64,000 nt of DNA, taken from positions 100,744-164,743 of the forward strand of contig NZ_JAVRBG010000010.1 in the NCBI RefSeq assembly GCF_031845265.1, in the 5' to 3' direction. Made by a program: the position numbers and the translations under genes. The DNA comes from Mesonia ostreae (lineage in GTDB: Bacteria; Bacteroidota; Bacteroidia; Flavobacteriales; Flavobacteriaceae). Numbering within the stretch: position 1 is the stretch's first letter; every line of letters starts with the position of its first letter. Below the pieces are notes generated by a model. The model worked only from the letters and a program-made list of their open reading frames with translations. It had not been told where the DNA came from and did no database searches. Positions 11,001 to 19,800 of the stretch are shown one piece after another.

Positions 11001-11131
11001 GCTATTCGTATCCATTCAAGCTTTTTATTTATTAGATTCAAATAGACAAACCAAGCGAATTCATCAAATTGAGGCAAATAGCCTCCTATTGCTGCTCTTT
11101 CTCCACTTGCTGATACTGGTTCTTTACTCAT
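5048..11131 (-). CDS. Avs-like STAND NTPase with N-terminal Cap4/DUF4297-like nuclease domain
   Basis: A 2027-residue, three-part protein. Residues 1-180 resemble the Cap4/DUF4297 nuclease fold: ERAAIGGYLPQFDEFAWF, then an acidic DD (52-53) and a YQVKW strand (65-69), giving a D...QxK active-site pattern. Residues 270-480 form a STAND-type P-loop ATPase, with Walker A GGPGSGKST (277-285) and Walker B IILIDGLDH (374-382). The remaining ~1400 residues are helical and repeat-like, with a Ser-rich linker near residue 1350 and a beta-rich C-terminal end. This order (nuclease, NTPase, long repeat sensor) is that of antiviral STAND proteins, which bind a phage protein and then degrade DNA. The phage ligand is unknown, and assignment to a numbered Avs type is not possible by eye. 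It is the last gene of the defence block, with 330 bp upstream holding a 14-bp palindrome (11186-11199) and a type IIG remnant. Confidence 0.72.
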   Translation of the reverse strand: MSKEPVSASGERAAIGGYLPQFDEFAWFVYLNLINKKLEWIRIADPKAQKLDDIQYSTHSEIHAYQVKWTIADANISFANFTELLPLITSSWKSLKTANPSKKILPHLITNKPISSHDSLKEGSTKIGSFKDFVSEVWTKIKSNQSIDDKWKPVLEAIKKTSNLNDSEFEEFIVCFDFQPDYKQKQFSVGNIKYSIEDEDLQQISRFIVEKVASPERVVEFTRQEIIKELGWSDRFKTIFNHELIVDRQRYQPIQSTIDLLNSKLEDHKNGYLFLLGGPGSGKSTLLNQWSKGLKTRVIRYYAFDFVNPSSHLNFYERGNATHLFFDLVFQLKEAGIYKRDILPYKDLLFLKDVFNEQLRSIGEDFVTNGQPTIILIDGLDHVPREYKSITNSFLRELPLPSTLPDGIFIILGSQSYELEDIQQEIKTEFQNGNRTIQIDSLKKKEVYKYIDNLDFSFQLTGSQKLQVFEKSQGHPLYLSYLVGKINKADSIDDTIESFDAIDGSIDTYYKKIWEPIQKEDSQIQFLGLITRINGSINLQFIQEWDFQLSVLKSFREKARFLFNETEKTLSFFHNSFKQFLLHHTALNYLTGEYDSTGNIKYHNQLADYYVKSEIEKSWKQNHHLFQAQQYDRFVSVVTPDSFTEQLLNFRPVEEIKQDAKFGVEIARHNRDINTLVRYLFSLAEIDRRLFNIDPASLTEELLFLNKFDLARDYLRTGNILHCNESYAFKACRLFIEYGHKSEGKTLYNLAYPEIITDSGVLIDDSQRYEEIRDSLEEWVYTSPLFEETDNILSIIDKIQFLGSIRENRFKEKESDLQLRLLSNLGYSLVDQNKWDDFNKVTEKIDPTSAKGRNSLFQLTRYAIEQCLDLKDKSRANEYLSLLTTHFTKEKTKPIGKIFIADLVYKVTCDINETYSWIKEVEQPSNVAKDQLGYGDSFDAFLPLIKLNKLLNLCGKGVSITSAIPTVTKGTDEEVLVDFERMLCITTQILAEGILETPVVDNPIKRIYPIVRFYYKEISHHNSYWYKLKQVKEQYFGYLISAVSELDSEKLESLGDYLFREFQNSPKYWSTSIQRKIIKSLLNNGFDVEKAVIQLRSLENSMLDDHDINGRINECRAHSKVFFILDELEETEKWLKQAIQESIGVGYKKDYQFSTWIEWLRKINHKDPSRASERTKWFLSHLNHIKETTEGRAYWKASEELLAVTFAHNLNDGLEQTIWQLENDLIDFKDTITLFIKHFVIRTKCEEEFKNIVQLYSTLYLLLAESADSSLLKSILEKGYEIFKEGFLIEHAQGIISAIEIKAYEETRHYLLSEIDDFYKSKGLKTKDYYSSFNIPVNNERNSSSSSSNTLTLKIDHEKVEEDEVLERVTNFDDFKKIIQEEDQANSFFKWSKVIEKITPLLSLSQIEEVAKLARIGRRESDFYAKLSEAAWELESTKLATSLANKSIELSSESGWVKYYDGGTRINAFNALKRINPTISSNKAFEVFAHDIVSSNYPSSYIEHLDDIIPLLKEDYVEEEVWPEIFGYLERLMTNSKPVENLPILPSLDRPIMETLVDYLVYLSDSPVSLVKEQSLMLLAKYINQDDDYAFNQLLNRSLDDYACVDVVMKLSAFDLPKVHSLKLKLNNLALSNDYQLRKNAINILSSIGEEIPTPKSIQLPKVYSLHIPKSEKPNFKKEIDPYFPEVDINDPRELIRPFEFLIKILSEESGIDEFNLIYRAYSIMKEIGREEEWTVEYEKKIKNHLGEIYLEYPYHNNIPRLIASRRAIMHVTNELIDSRRIDDGRIKNLFISRDYTVQFFDEIAKPEFIQTLKERDFGGVGNDWLDRIGESERLSESLLDYQDDFKMIGEYSQIRNLDWGAPTEEYMYQIGVDENLAKEDNYIFGSVFHQLSNKYHDLRCGGHFIIIIRDHRFDQFDLKSKWIAINPVLARYLGWEPEPTKLFAWKNSEGELMAKSIYWSNGNTSMVPRKDGEVGEGWFVIVSKDGLEQIKSVEKNLFLQKKITRSKYENSAITTNHIINTIKIKE

Positions 11132-11317
11132 ACCTATAATCTTTGTGCTAACTGTGCTGTTGGATTTTTTTATGTAAGGTTACGATATATAGCTATATAG
11201 CATTACTTTGATATATATTTCCTTTCAACAATAAACTTATTTTTGATAGTTCTTATCTAAAATAATAGACTCTAAAATTTTTACTTTGTCTTTAATCTCT
11301 TATATGCTTTCGGTCAA

Positions 11318-11392
11318 TCAACTATTCTCTACAGCCTTGATCTCGTCCTTCCTCAACTCATACAGCTCATAAACCAACTGGTCGATTTCCTT
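11318..11392 (-). pseudogene. Remnant of a type IIG restriction-modification gene 3' end (scar 1)
   Basis: On the minus strand this 75-bp stretch reads KEIDQLVYELYELRKDEIK then AVENS and a stop, directly preceded by an in-frame stop. It matches the last residues of the intact type IIG protein encoded at 16827-19928 (EIDQMVYELYGLTEEEIK...) at 16 of 24 positions. No other part of such a gene is present nearby. It lies between the membrane nuclease gene and the Avs-like gene. It looks like the boundary left by recombination within, or deletion of, a related restriction gene. The rest of the 11132-11461 gap shows no gene. Confidence 0.85.
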
Positions 11393-11461
11393 TTATGTTT
11401 AGGTTATTTGAGTTGAGTGTATTCATTAACTCTAGGTTCATTCAAAATTTACCCCTGCCTT

Positions 11462-12460
11462 CTATATTCTCTCTTCATAAAGACTTTTAATTTTTAAATC
11501 TTCACTCCAGATAGCGTGTATTTTTAAGTGGTAAATGATGTCCTTGCCTCTATTTTCTTTTAGTAGTTTGTAAACCATATTGTAGGTTACAGCATAATCA
11601 TTGTTTAATGGATTAACGTTAAAAGTGTCCCATTGAATTTCGACCTTAGTTGCTGGATGACGTTTCACGTAAGCTTTTGTATCTTTTTTAATATCGGCAA
11701 AACTCATATTAGATTTGCTATACCACTTAACTACATTAGGCTCTATATAGTTTTCTAAAGCATTAATATTTCCAGATTCAATTGTGTTGTAATACTCAGT
11801 TGTTTTTTGTTTTAAGGTATCCTCTGTAGAAGTTATGAAAGTATTAAAAAATAAGAATACCATCAATAACAAACCAATACCAGATGCAAGTAGCACTTTC
11901 TTATTTTTAAAATTAAACAACGAACCTTTGTTAAAACCCGTTACCTTTTCTTTAATCTGGTCGTCTTCTAAAGAAGTTTTAGATTCTTCCTTGTGTTGCT
12001 TTTTCGGAAGATTTAATAGATTACTTTTAACAAGCCCCTTATCGATTTTAAAACGTCTTAAGAATGAAACATATAGCTCTAAATAGCTTAAATCATCTAA
12101 TGGTATTAGGCTTAGAGATTCAGGATTATTAGGAATGCCACCATAACCAATCACAATATAAATAGGTATTTTCTCTTTCTTTTGAAAAGTTTTAAAACGT
12201 TCTATTTGATTGTAGCTTATTGCTTCAATCATTTCTTTAGAATTAAAGCCTGAACGAAATTTCGCTTCCACATAAAATTCTTGTTGCGTTGTTTTACATC
12301 GGAATTTAAAATCTGGTTTTAACGTGTTTTCTGCATATCTCGATTCATTCTGATTGAAGCTATTGGTTCTATGTATTAAGTCATATTCACTAGCTTTAAA
12401 TAATTTATCGACTACAAAATTTTCAAATAATTCTCCTTTTTCAAATGAAGAGTACTGCAT
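11462..12460 (-). CDS. Membrane-anchored PD-(D/E)xK nuclease with C-terminal NTF2-like domain
   Basis: A 332-residue protein with an architecture I do not know from a named system. Residues 1-140 carry a restriction-endonuclease-like core: GELFENFVVDKLF (first-helix Glu), KPDFKF (Asp 50), YVEAKF (Glu 65, Lys 67) and a following YNQIERF helix. A charged linker follows, then one transmembrane segment at about 189-209, preceded by KNKK and followed by acidic residues. The positive-inside rule thus puts the nuclease in the cytoplasm and the C-terminus outside. Residues 213-332 look like an NTF2/SnoaL cone (KTTEYYNTIESGNINALENY start, then alternating strands). It lies between two type IIG scars in the defence block. 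A housekeeping role is possible, but context favours defence. Confidence 0.72.
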   Translation of the reverse strand: MQYSSFEKGELFENFVVDKLFKASEYDLIHRTNSFNQNESRYAENTLKPDFKFRCKTTQQEFYVEAKFRSGFNSKEMIEAISYNQIERFKTFQKKEKIPIYIVIGYGGIPNNPESLSLIPLDDLSYLELYVSFLRRFKIDKGLVKSNLLNLPKKQHKEESKTSLEDDQIKEKVTGFNKGSLFNFKNKKVLLASGIGLLLMVFLFFNTFITSTEDTLKQKTTEYYNTIESGNINALENYIEPNVVKWYSKSNMSFADIKKDTKAYVKRHPATKVEIQWDTFNVNPLNNDYAVTYNMVYKLLKENRGKDIIYHLKIHAIWSEDLKIKSLYEERI

Positions 12461-12499
12461 TTCTTTAATAAATTAACTGTTAATGTGTAAAATAAGAAC

Positions 12500-12595
12500 T
12501 TAAGAAGCTTCCACTATAGCGATATCCTCTTCCGTTAACCCATAAAGCTCATAAACCGTTTAATCAATTTCCTATTTTCTTTGGCTTATTTGCGC
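12500..12595 (-). pseudogene. Remnant of a type IIG restriction-modification gene 3' end (scar 2)
   Basis: The minus strand reads AQISQRK, stop, EID, stop, TVYELYGLTEEDIAIVEAS, stop. It aligns with the end of the intact type IIG protein (QISQTEAEIDQMVYELYGLT...) at 17 of the last 24 positions, with TAA in place of the Gln codon. The copy is clearly dead. Its sequence differs from scar 1, so the two come from different donors or have long diverged. It lies between the DUF262-HNH gene and the membrane nuclease gene. Confidence 0.88.
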
Positions 12596-12656
12596 TTTAA
12601 AGTTTTGAGTTATTTCTTTAGAGGAAAAAAAGTTGTTCAGGTATCCCTGTTAGGGT

Positions 12657-14054
12657 TTAACTCATTTTAGCTCCTTTAGATTGGTTATGATGTGAACATA
12701 ATAATTCTCCATTATCTAAAGTTGTTTTACCACCTTTAGAATGAGGAATAACGTGATCTGCTTGATATTTTGACCAGCTAACTCTTGCTTCTTTTTCTGG
12801 TTTTCCTTCTCGTAAACATTGCTGACACAAGCCTTTATCGCTACGATAAATTATAATCCTTTGTAACTCAGAAAACGCTCTTTTTTCATCCTTTTCTTTC
12901 AACTGAAAGTTATTATCTCTCAAATATTCAAAAAAGAGTTGACGTATTATTCTGTCCCTAACCTCTAAATCATGCTCTCCTTGTTGTCTTCGATTGCTAA
13001 AGGTTAACATATCAGTATCTTCTGAATCTTCATATGTTTTCCATCGTTTATGAAAGACATATATAAAATTTTTAATGTTTATTTCTGTAGAATCATCTAG
13101 TACATAATGCATTCTTAAGTGGCGAATTAGCATATACACTGAAATGATAAAATATTCTACCGACAACTCTTTAATTCCGTTTGATTCATCCAGCATAGGG
13201 TCTCCTTTGAAAATACCGTAAAATATTTTAAGATTTTTTCTAACTTCTATTGCCTCTAAATTATTTTCATAGGTATAGTTTCCAATACCATCAGCTATTT
13301 TTTCACTTTCAATAAACTCGGTTATTTTTTTATCGCTCAATTCGGCATATCCTCTGTTTTTTTCAATGAGTAAAAACCTAGCCATAAACTGTAAGTGCTT
13401 CATTCTATGATTATCTACATTCAATAAATTAAAGAACGGCATTTTATCAGGATTGCTGTCAATCGGCTCATAATTATCATAATCAAAAGTTAGGTCATCG
13501 GCATATTTTACTATAAAATTTCTACTCAAACTGGAAAGTTGAGCGTGAGCAACTTCCATATAATTTAAAGTTTCTCCTTGCTGCAAACGCCAAAATATTT
13601 CAGTAGCAATAATCTGATGTTCAACATTTTGTGGTTCATCAATATCCTTTATTACATCAGCTTGATATTTTAATGATTTATCGATAAACTTCCTAACATC
13701 GGTGCTTAGATCATCATAAAATTTATTTGCTAAATCATCGCTTAAATCTGATAAACTTTTAGGTAACTTATATTTATTATCAAAAAAATCTTGTACTGAC
13801 GTAATACGTTGTTGACCATCGACAATTTCATATACTGTATTATTTTCATCTAATCTTACTTCACGAATTACCAGTTTAGGTATATAATATCGACGAAATA
13901 AGCTATCCATTAAAGCTTGCTTTTTTTTGCGATTCCAAACAACTTTACGTTGATAAGGTGGGCGCGTGACGTAATCTTCCTTATAATCAAAAAAATCTTT
14001 GATACTAATATCTTTCGACGTGATTATGTATTCTGATTTTGGATTAAATGCCAT
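12657..14054 (-). CDS. DUF262-HNH endonuclease, GmrSD-like
   Basis: A 465-residue protein with two domains. Residues 10-130 are a DUF262 (ParB/Srx-like) domain with RPPYQRKVVW (31-40) and the nucleotide-binding signature IVDGQQRITS (77-86). Residues 405-465 are a complete HNH nuclease: two CxxC pairs' worth of zinc ligands (C410, C413, C453, H456), the catalytic ADHVIPHSKGG, and LDNGELLC. DUF262 paired with an HNH-type nuclease is the layout of type IV enzymes such as GmrSD and of SspE-like proteins, which cleave modified phage DNA under nucleotide control. Here the nuclease is a classical HNH rather than DUF1524. It follows the NB-ARC gene by 135 bp in the same direction. Confidence 0.85.
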   Translation of the reverse strand: MAFNPKSEYIITSKDISIKDFFDYKEDYVTRPPYQRKVVWNRKKKQALMDSLFRRYYIPKLVIREVRLDENNTVYEIVDGQQRITSVQDFFDNKYKLPKSLSDLSDDLANKFYDDLSTDVRKFIDKSLKYQADVIKDIDEPQNVEHQIIATEIFWRLQQGETLNYMEVAHAQLSSLSRNFIVKYADDLTFDYDNYEPIDSNPDKMPFFNLLNVDNHRMKHLQFMARFLLIEKNRGYAELSDKKITEFIESEKIADGIGNYTYENNLEAIEVRKNLKIFYGIFKGDPMLDESNGIKELSVEYFIISVYMLIRHLRMHYVLDDSTEINIKNFIYVFHKRWKTYEDSEDTDMLTFSNRRQQGEHDLEVRDRIIRQLFFEYLRDNNFQLKEKDEKRAFSELQRIIIYRSDKGLCQQCLREGKPEKEARVSWSKYQADHVIPHSKGGKTTLDNGELLCSHHNQSKGAKMS

Positions 14055-14189
14055 AATTTACTATTTCCTAACATTAATTGTTGATTTCAATATTAATACA
14101 CTCTGTATTAAATTCTTCTAAAGACCTTTTTTAATATTCGCTTTTTTAATAATTTGTAAAAACAATTTATTATATTCAATTAAAGCTAA

Positions 14190-16790
14190 CTATTCAATAA
14201 ATTTTAAATCAAGCTTTGCCATTATCTTTTCGGCCTCGTGATGATCAGGTATATCCCTTAATATATCTCTTGCTATTGAAGCTGCATATTCTTTTTGATT
14301 ATTATGTAGATATATCCAACCTAAATTACTTTTATCATCATAATTAATTGCCTCAAAATTTGAGGTCTTAGTTGCCAGTTCTATAATAGCATCCGATAGG
14401 GTTTTTCGATGTTCATTAATTCGAAGAACTTTTAATCTAAGAAGATGAGAATATCTTTTAAGTAAATTACTTAACTCAATAATTGATGATTGTTGTACAT
14501 TACAAAGATTTATCATCGAATTGATTTCTGCTACAAAGTCCTCTTTATGCTTATATAACTTGATTAATCTTTTCCAAGCAATTATCGACTGACTATCTTC
14601 TACTGCTACAATATATTTGTTACAAGCTTCAATGGCTTCATCTATAAAATCGAACTCCTCTAGCAGCGTCGAATATAAAAGATAGGTTTTTGGCCTTTTA
14701 AGAGAGATATATTCCATAATCGGAATAAATTTATCAATTTGTTCTGTTTCTGATGAGACTTCCTTAGCAACTTCTTGGAAAAACTTTGAAATTCTATCAT
14801 TAATACCATTTTTCAATTCTGTGTTTCTTCCGACACCCAATTTCATTAGAATTCCAGCGTCTTTTTTTATAGCGAACTGATGAATGTCTGTTTTTAATTT
14901 CTTTTCGGCGAATAGTTGTGCGCTAATTGGTAAACTTAGAATTATATCTTTCTTCTGAGTTGTCATCTTGTCTATGAGTGAGAATTTATATAGTTCATCA
15001 ATTGCAAGCTCAACATCAATTTTTTCATCAATTGTTGATTTTAAAACGGCTTCGATTGCAATTCTAGGGATTGAACTTCGCCAAGAGCCTAATGTTAAAA
15101 ACACCCTTTTGGCAGCAGCAGATAGTTGCTTGTATGTTCTTTCAAAAAGTGCTTGAAGCAAATTTTCTTGATCGGCCATAATTCGTTTGATATCTCCAAG
15201 TTTTCCTTCATTCGCAACTTGTCCCAGTAAAATTTTCGCAACGTAGGGATGACCAGAAGACTCTTCAAAAAGTTGATCTATGTATCTTGAAGTAATAAGC
15301 TCATTAATATGAAGCTCCTCGCTAACATTTGTGATTAACTCTTTAAACTCACAGTATTCCATACCTCCAACACTTATCGGATAATCAGCTTTAAATTCAT
15401 TCATTCTAGAGGTAATTAGAACCTTATTCGGTAATCGAATATGAGTATCTAGCCAATTAAACATTGTTAATTGATCTACTACAGTTTCAAAATTGTCAAA
15501 TACAAACAGAGAGCTTGCCGATTTGTCCTGTAAACTTTGCTTAAATAAATCAAATCTTTCGTCTTGTTTAAGTTTGGGGTCTTGAGGGCCAATTAATTTG
15601 TTAAATACATTGACTACATCTGTAATGTCCAAAATATCTGGTTGCACTCGTTTAGCTCCTAAAGACATTAAATCTATATCTCTTGAGCTAAACCAAAATA
15701 TATTTTCAAATCTATTTTTTGAACAAAAGTCTCTTAACACTTTGATCGCTAATGTTGTTTTTCCAATACCTCCACGTCCAATAAGTGTAATGATTGGATG
15801 TCTTTCATTTTTTAAAACATCTTGTAGTTCATTTTCTAGTGATGAACGCATAATGTAAACAGCCTGATTTTCTGGTATATTGGTGAAGCAATTTTCGACT
15901 ATTCTCAATTCCTCGGAACCTGTAGTTTCGCTTTTAGGTAAAGAACCTGGAGGTGTCAAATACTTCTTACCATCCTGAACGATTTTTGTTCCCGTAGAAT
16001 AGGATAATGTTTCAAATGAATCTCGTCTAAAAGATCCATTTGGAAAGAAGAATTCATTTAGTTCATTATCCGTAAAAATAAGCTCAATTTTTATGGGTTC
16101 ATTTATAAAAGTATAAATTCCGGTTTCTAAGCTACTTTTGCTACCAGCAGTACTTGTCAAATATGCAAAATTATCAATATGTTCGGATATCCCTGACACT
16201 TTATATTTTCCAGAAAGATTTTGACTTAAAAATGCCCATTGCAGTTTAAAGGGTGAAAATTGTTCGCAAATAATTTTAATAGAAGTTGCTAAGCTTTTAT
16301 TCAATTCTTCAGCTAACTCAATTGTAATAGCTCCGTGACCTCTTGTCTTGTTTCTTAGGTAAGCAAAATATCCAAACCATGTTTTTAACTGTATTTTATT
16401 CACCCTAACTTCAGGACTTTGATCGATAGTCTTCAAGCATTTCAATAGAGCTGTTACGGCAATATTTTGCCAATCATTTTTTGAGGTTTTGTCATTCAGT
16501 TCTTTAGAATAAATATTGTATTCAATTTTCATTTCTTGAGACGAGGGACCAGTTAAAAGCTCATCAAGGCTACTACTCCATTCACCTATACCGTTTGCAC
16601 GAACCAATTTATAGAACTGAGTATATTTATAATTTTTTTGAGATTCTCCAAGACCAGAAAGCATAAATAAACAAGTAGTCTTCGTGACTACTTCTCCTAA
16701 ATACATTAAACTATTAAAGTAAGATAATTGTGAATCTTTTTTTTCTAATTCTATTCTATCCCAGATTTTTTGAAGTATTTGATTTTTCAA
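14190..16790 (-). CDS. HEPN-like / NB-ARC STAND ATPase / TPR-like protein, probable antiphage effector
   Basis: An 866-residue protein. The N-terminal ~180 residues are helical and contain YLRNKTRGHGA, giving an R146-x5-H152 motif with a polar Asn after Arg, as in HEPN ribonucleases. The central part is an NB-ARC ATPase: Walker A IGRGGIGKTT (337-346), Walker B LFVFDNFE (428-435), a LITSR sensor motif (458-462) and a SSGHPYVAKILLG winged-helix lead-in. Residues 680-866 are helical and TPR-like. NB-ARC proteins oligomerise on ligand binding and activate the fused effector; here that would be RNA cleavage leading to dormancy or death. The gene starts 36 bp after the type IIG gene and probably shares its transcript, so it may guard that system. 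The HEPN call rests on one motif and fold guess. Confidence 0.72.
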   Translation of the reverse strand: MKNQILQKIWDRIELEKKDSQLSYFNSLMYLGEVVTKTTCLFMLSGLGESQKNYKYTQFYKLVRANGIGEWSSSLDELLTGPSSQEMKIEYNIYSKELNDKTSKNDWQNIAVTALLKCLKTIDQSPEVRVNKIQLKTWFGYFAYLRNKTRGHGAITIELAEELNKSLATSIKIICEQFSPFKLQWAFLSQNLSGKYKVSGISEHIDNFAYLTSTAGSKSSLETGIYTFINEPIKIELIFTDNELNEFFFPNGSFRRDSFETLSYSTGTKIVQDGKKYLTPPGSLPKSETTGSEELRIVENCFTNIPENQAVYIMRSSLENELQDVLKNERHPIITLIGRGGIGKTTLAIKVLRDFCSKNRFENIFWFSSRDIDLMSLGAKRVQPDILDITDVVNVFNKLIGPQDPKLKQDERFDLFKQSLQDKSASSLFVFDNFETVVDQLTMFNWLDTHIRLPNKVLITSRMNEFKADYPISVGGMEYCEFKELITNVSEELHINELITSRYIDQLFEESSGHPYVAKILLGQVANEGKLGDIKRIMADQENLLQALFERTYKQLSAAAKRVFLTLGSWRSSIPRIAIEAVLKSTIDEKIDVELAIDELYKFSLIDKMTTQKKDIILSLPISAQLFAEKKLKTDIHQFAIKKDAGILMKLGVGRNTELKNGINDRISKFFQEVAKEVSSETEQIDKFIPIMEYISLKRPKTYLLYSTLLEEFDFIDEAIEACNKYIVAVEDSQSIIAWKRLIKLYKHKEDFVAEINSMINLCNVQQSSIIELSNLLKRYSHLLRLKVLRINEHRKTLSDAIIELATKTSNFEAINYDDKSNLGWIYLHNNQKEYAASIARDILRDIPDHHEAEKIMAKLDLKFIE

Positions 16791-16826
16791 GATATTGCTA
16801 TTTATTTTATTACTAATATTAATGCT

Positions 16827-19800
16827 TTAACTATATTCCACAACCTTAATTTCTTCCTCCGTTAATCCATAAAGTTCATAAACCATTTGGTCAATTTCTG
16901 CTTCGGTTTGGCTGATTTGCATTTGCAATTCTTTTGCTTTTTTCTTGTTGTCTTCAAAAAGCTCCATCCACTCAAACTCATCTTTTTTCGTAAGCTCTGG
17001 AATTGGGTTTAGATTTTCTTTGGCTCTTTCTTTATTGGTTGATTTTATGGCTTTGTTGAGTTCTTTTATGAAGTCTCCGAAAGTTAAGTGGTGCCAGTTT
17101 TGAAGTTTGCGAGATAATTTCGTTAAATCCAGTTTATGATTTAAATAACTTAAAAATTTAGAGGATTCTTTATTACTTTTCAATACTAATTCAATAATTT
17201 TATTTGCCTCTGACTCAAAAAATATAGTATCACTTTTAATTACAAATGGAAGCTCTAATAATTGTGAACGCTTAACTTTTGGAAAAGTTTTTTTATTGTC
17301 AGAAAAAGTGTTCTTAAAGTAATAATAGATAAGTCTTGAATTCAAAATACATAAGAGATATAGTAGTTCACAATCTTCCTCTTTTTTATTTATAACATAT
17401 GTAGTCTGATCAGTATAGATTTTAGATTTATCGAAACAAGTCTTGATTTTATCTCCTAAAATTTGACGAACTATTAATTTATCCTCTTCAAATATTTGAG
17501 GTGTTCTAAATGCTTGATTAGTAAAAAGTTTTTCGTTTTCAACTTTATAATCTATGTAAATATTATCGTATGAATAATAATAAGAGTCAATGTTCTTACC
17601 TAAAACAAATGGTTTATGATATTCATCTCGCTTAACATTATAAAGTAAATCTTTTCTAACCTTAACCCCATTCTTAACTTCATAATGTTTCCCAATTCGA
17701 GAGAACTTGTTCATTTTTAAAATTATTGAAAGAGACTCAATTTTAAAGTTTTCATTGATGAGATAATCTTGCTCGATAAAAACACTCACTGGAATCTTTT
17801 TCTTAAAGAAAAATTCATTGTTATGAATTGATATAAATTCAGTGCTTTTACTGTTAGAATTTTTGGAAATAATAAATATAACCGTTTTGACACTTGCTCC
17901 CTCAAAAATGTCTTTTTCACTCGATACAACTTTTTCTAATAAATGTTTCTCTAAAATAAATTTACGTAAAGGTTTATCATAATCATTAGTAAGAAATACA
18001 GACGGCGTAATAAAAGAGAGAACACCTTGGTCGTTTATTAAATTACAAGATTTCTCTATGAAAAGCTTATATAAATCTAACTGATAAGAAGTTGTAGTAT
18101 AATATTTTAAATAATAATTCTTTTCTTGGTCATTGAATAGTTCACGACTTCTCACATAAGGCGGATTCCCAATGACCACATCAAAACCACCTTTAGCAAA
18201 AATTACTGGAAATTCAATTTCCCACTTAAAAGCCTTATCGCCCGCAATTGACTTACTATCAATCAAACTGTTTCCACATTTTATATTACTGCTTAAATCG
18301 TTCAGTTTACGTCTTGGCTGTGCAGTACGCAACCAAAGGGAAAGTTTAGCGATTTCTACGCTTTCTTCATTAAGGTCGACGCCATAGATATTATTTTCTA
18401 AAATCGTGTTTTCAATATCAGGAAACTGTAAACCACCTCCTAAAATCTTGGTTTTCAGCTCATCAATATAGGTGTGTTCTTTTATTAGAAAATCTAAAGC
18501 TTGATTAAGAAATGCCCCAGAACCACATGCAGGATCACAAATGGTTATTTGCAAAAGCCAATCTCGGTATTCATCAAGAATCTTAACAAGTTTTCCAATC
18601 GTAGATTTTTTTCGGTTTTTTCGGCCTTTAAAGTATTCCTCTTCGCGGAAGTCTAATTCAATTTTCTTCTCTTCACAAAGCTTCCCTACAGTATTTTCTA
18701 CTATATATTTTGTAATATACTTTGGCGTATAGAAAACACCATCTTTTTTACGTTTACTAGTCTGTTTATCAAAATTATTGCCCTCAATTTCAGCATTTAT
18801 GCTTTCAATTTCGTTAAGTGAATTCTCAAAAATATGACCAAGAATATTAACATCTACTTGACTTTCAAAATTATAGGAAGCTAGAGTTTTTGTGTGTTTG
18901 TATAGTAAATCATTACCAATTTCAATATTATCTAAAATAAAATCAGGTTTAAATAACCCTCCATTATAAGCAAATATCTCTGCTTGTCCATTCCCTCCTT
19001 TACGTCCTTTGTCGAGGTAATTAAAGTGTCTTTTAAAACGATCGTATAACGGTTCATCAACGTCTAGCCTGCGTACCGTGTCCCATTCTCCCAGAAGCTG
19101 AAGAGTATGATTAGGTTGAAGCAGGCCACGATCTTCGGCAAAAAAAATAAAGAGAAAACGATCAATAAGTTTTTGGGACTTTTGAAAGAGTGTTAGCTTT
19201 ACATTTTTCTCAAGTCGGCTGAGATCATTTTGATAATCAATGTCACCAAGTTTATTCAACTTAGCTCTTACCGTTTTGGAATTATTTTTAATCAGGTCTC
19301 TATACAATTCTCTTTTAAAAAGAGAATAATCTTTATAGAAGATTTTTGTAATCTCCTGTTCTTCGGTAACAGAGGCTTCATTAATTTTAAGTGGAATATT
19401 TTTAAAAATTTTGTCTTTATGCAGACACAAGTACAAAAGCTTAAACCTCTTTTTAGAAAGTGTAAATAATTCAAACTCTTCAAATTCAGTAGCGTCGTTA
19501 ATATAAAAACGCAATTTCTCAAAATTGGAGGTAACAACATAAGTGCATCCTTTATGATTTGCTTTATAATCAAAGGCCTGCCGTCTAATGCTCTCCAAGT
19601 CTTTCGTATTCGTTCCTTTCAATTCAATTACACCAATAGCAATTCCTTCCTTTAAAATAGCGCCATCCGCCTTACGTTGATTTTTCTCGTTTTTAAATTC
19701 GGTGGTTATATTTGACTTAGAATCTGGATATAATGTGTAGCCAAGAATATTTACAAATAACTCGTGAAGAAATTTTGCCTGAAATTGTTCTTCCTTGGCA

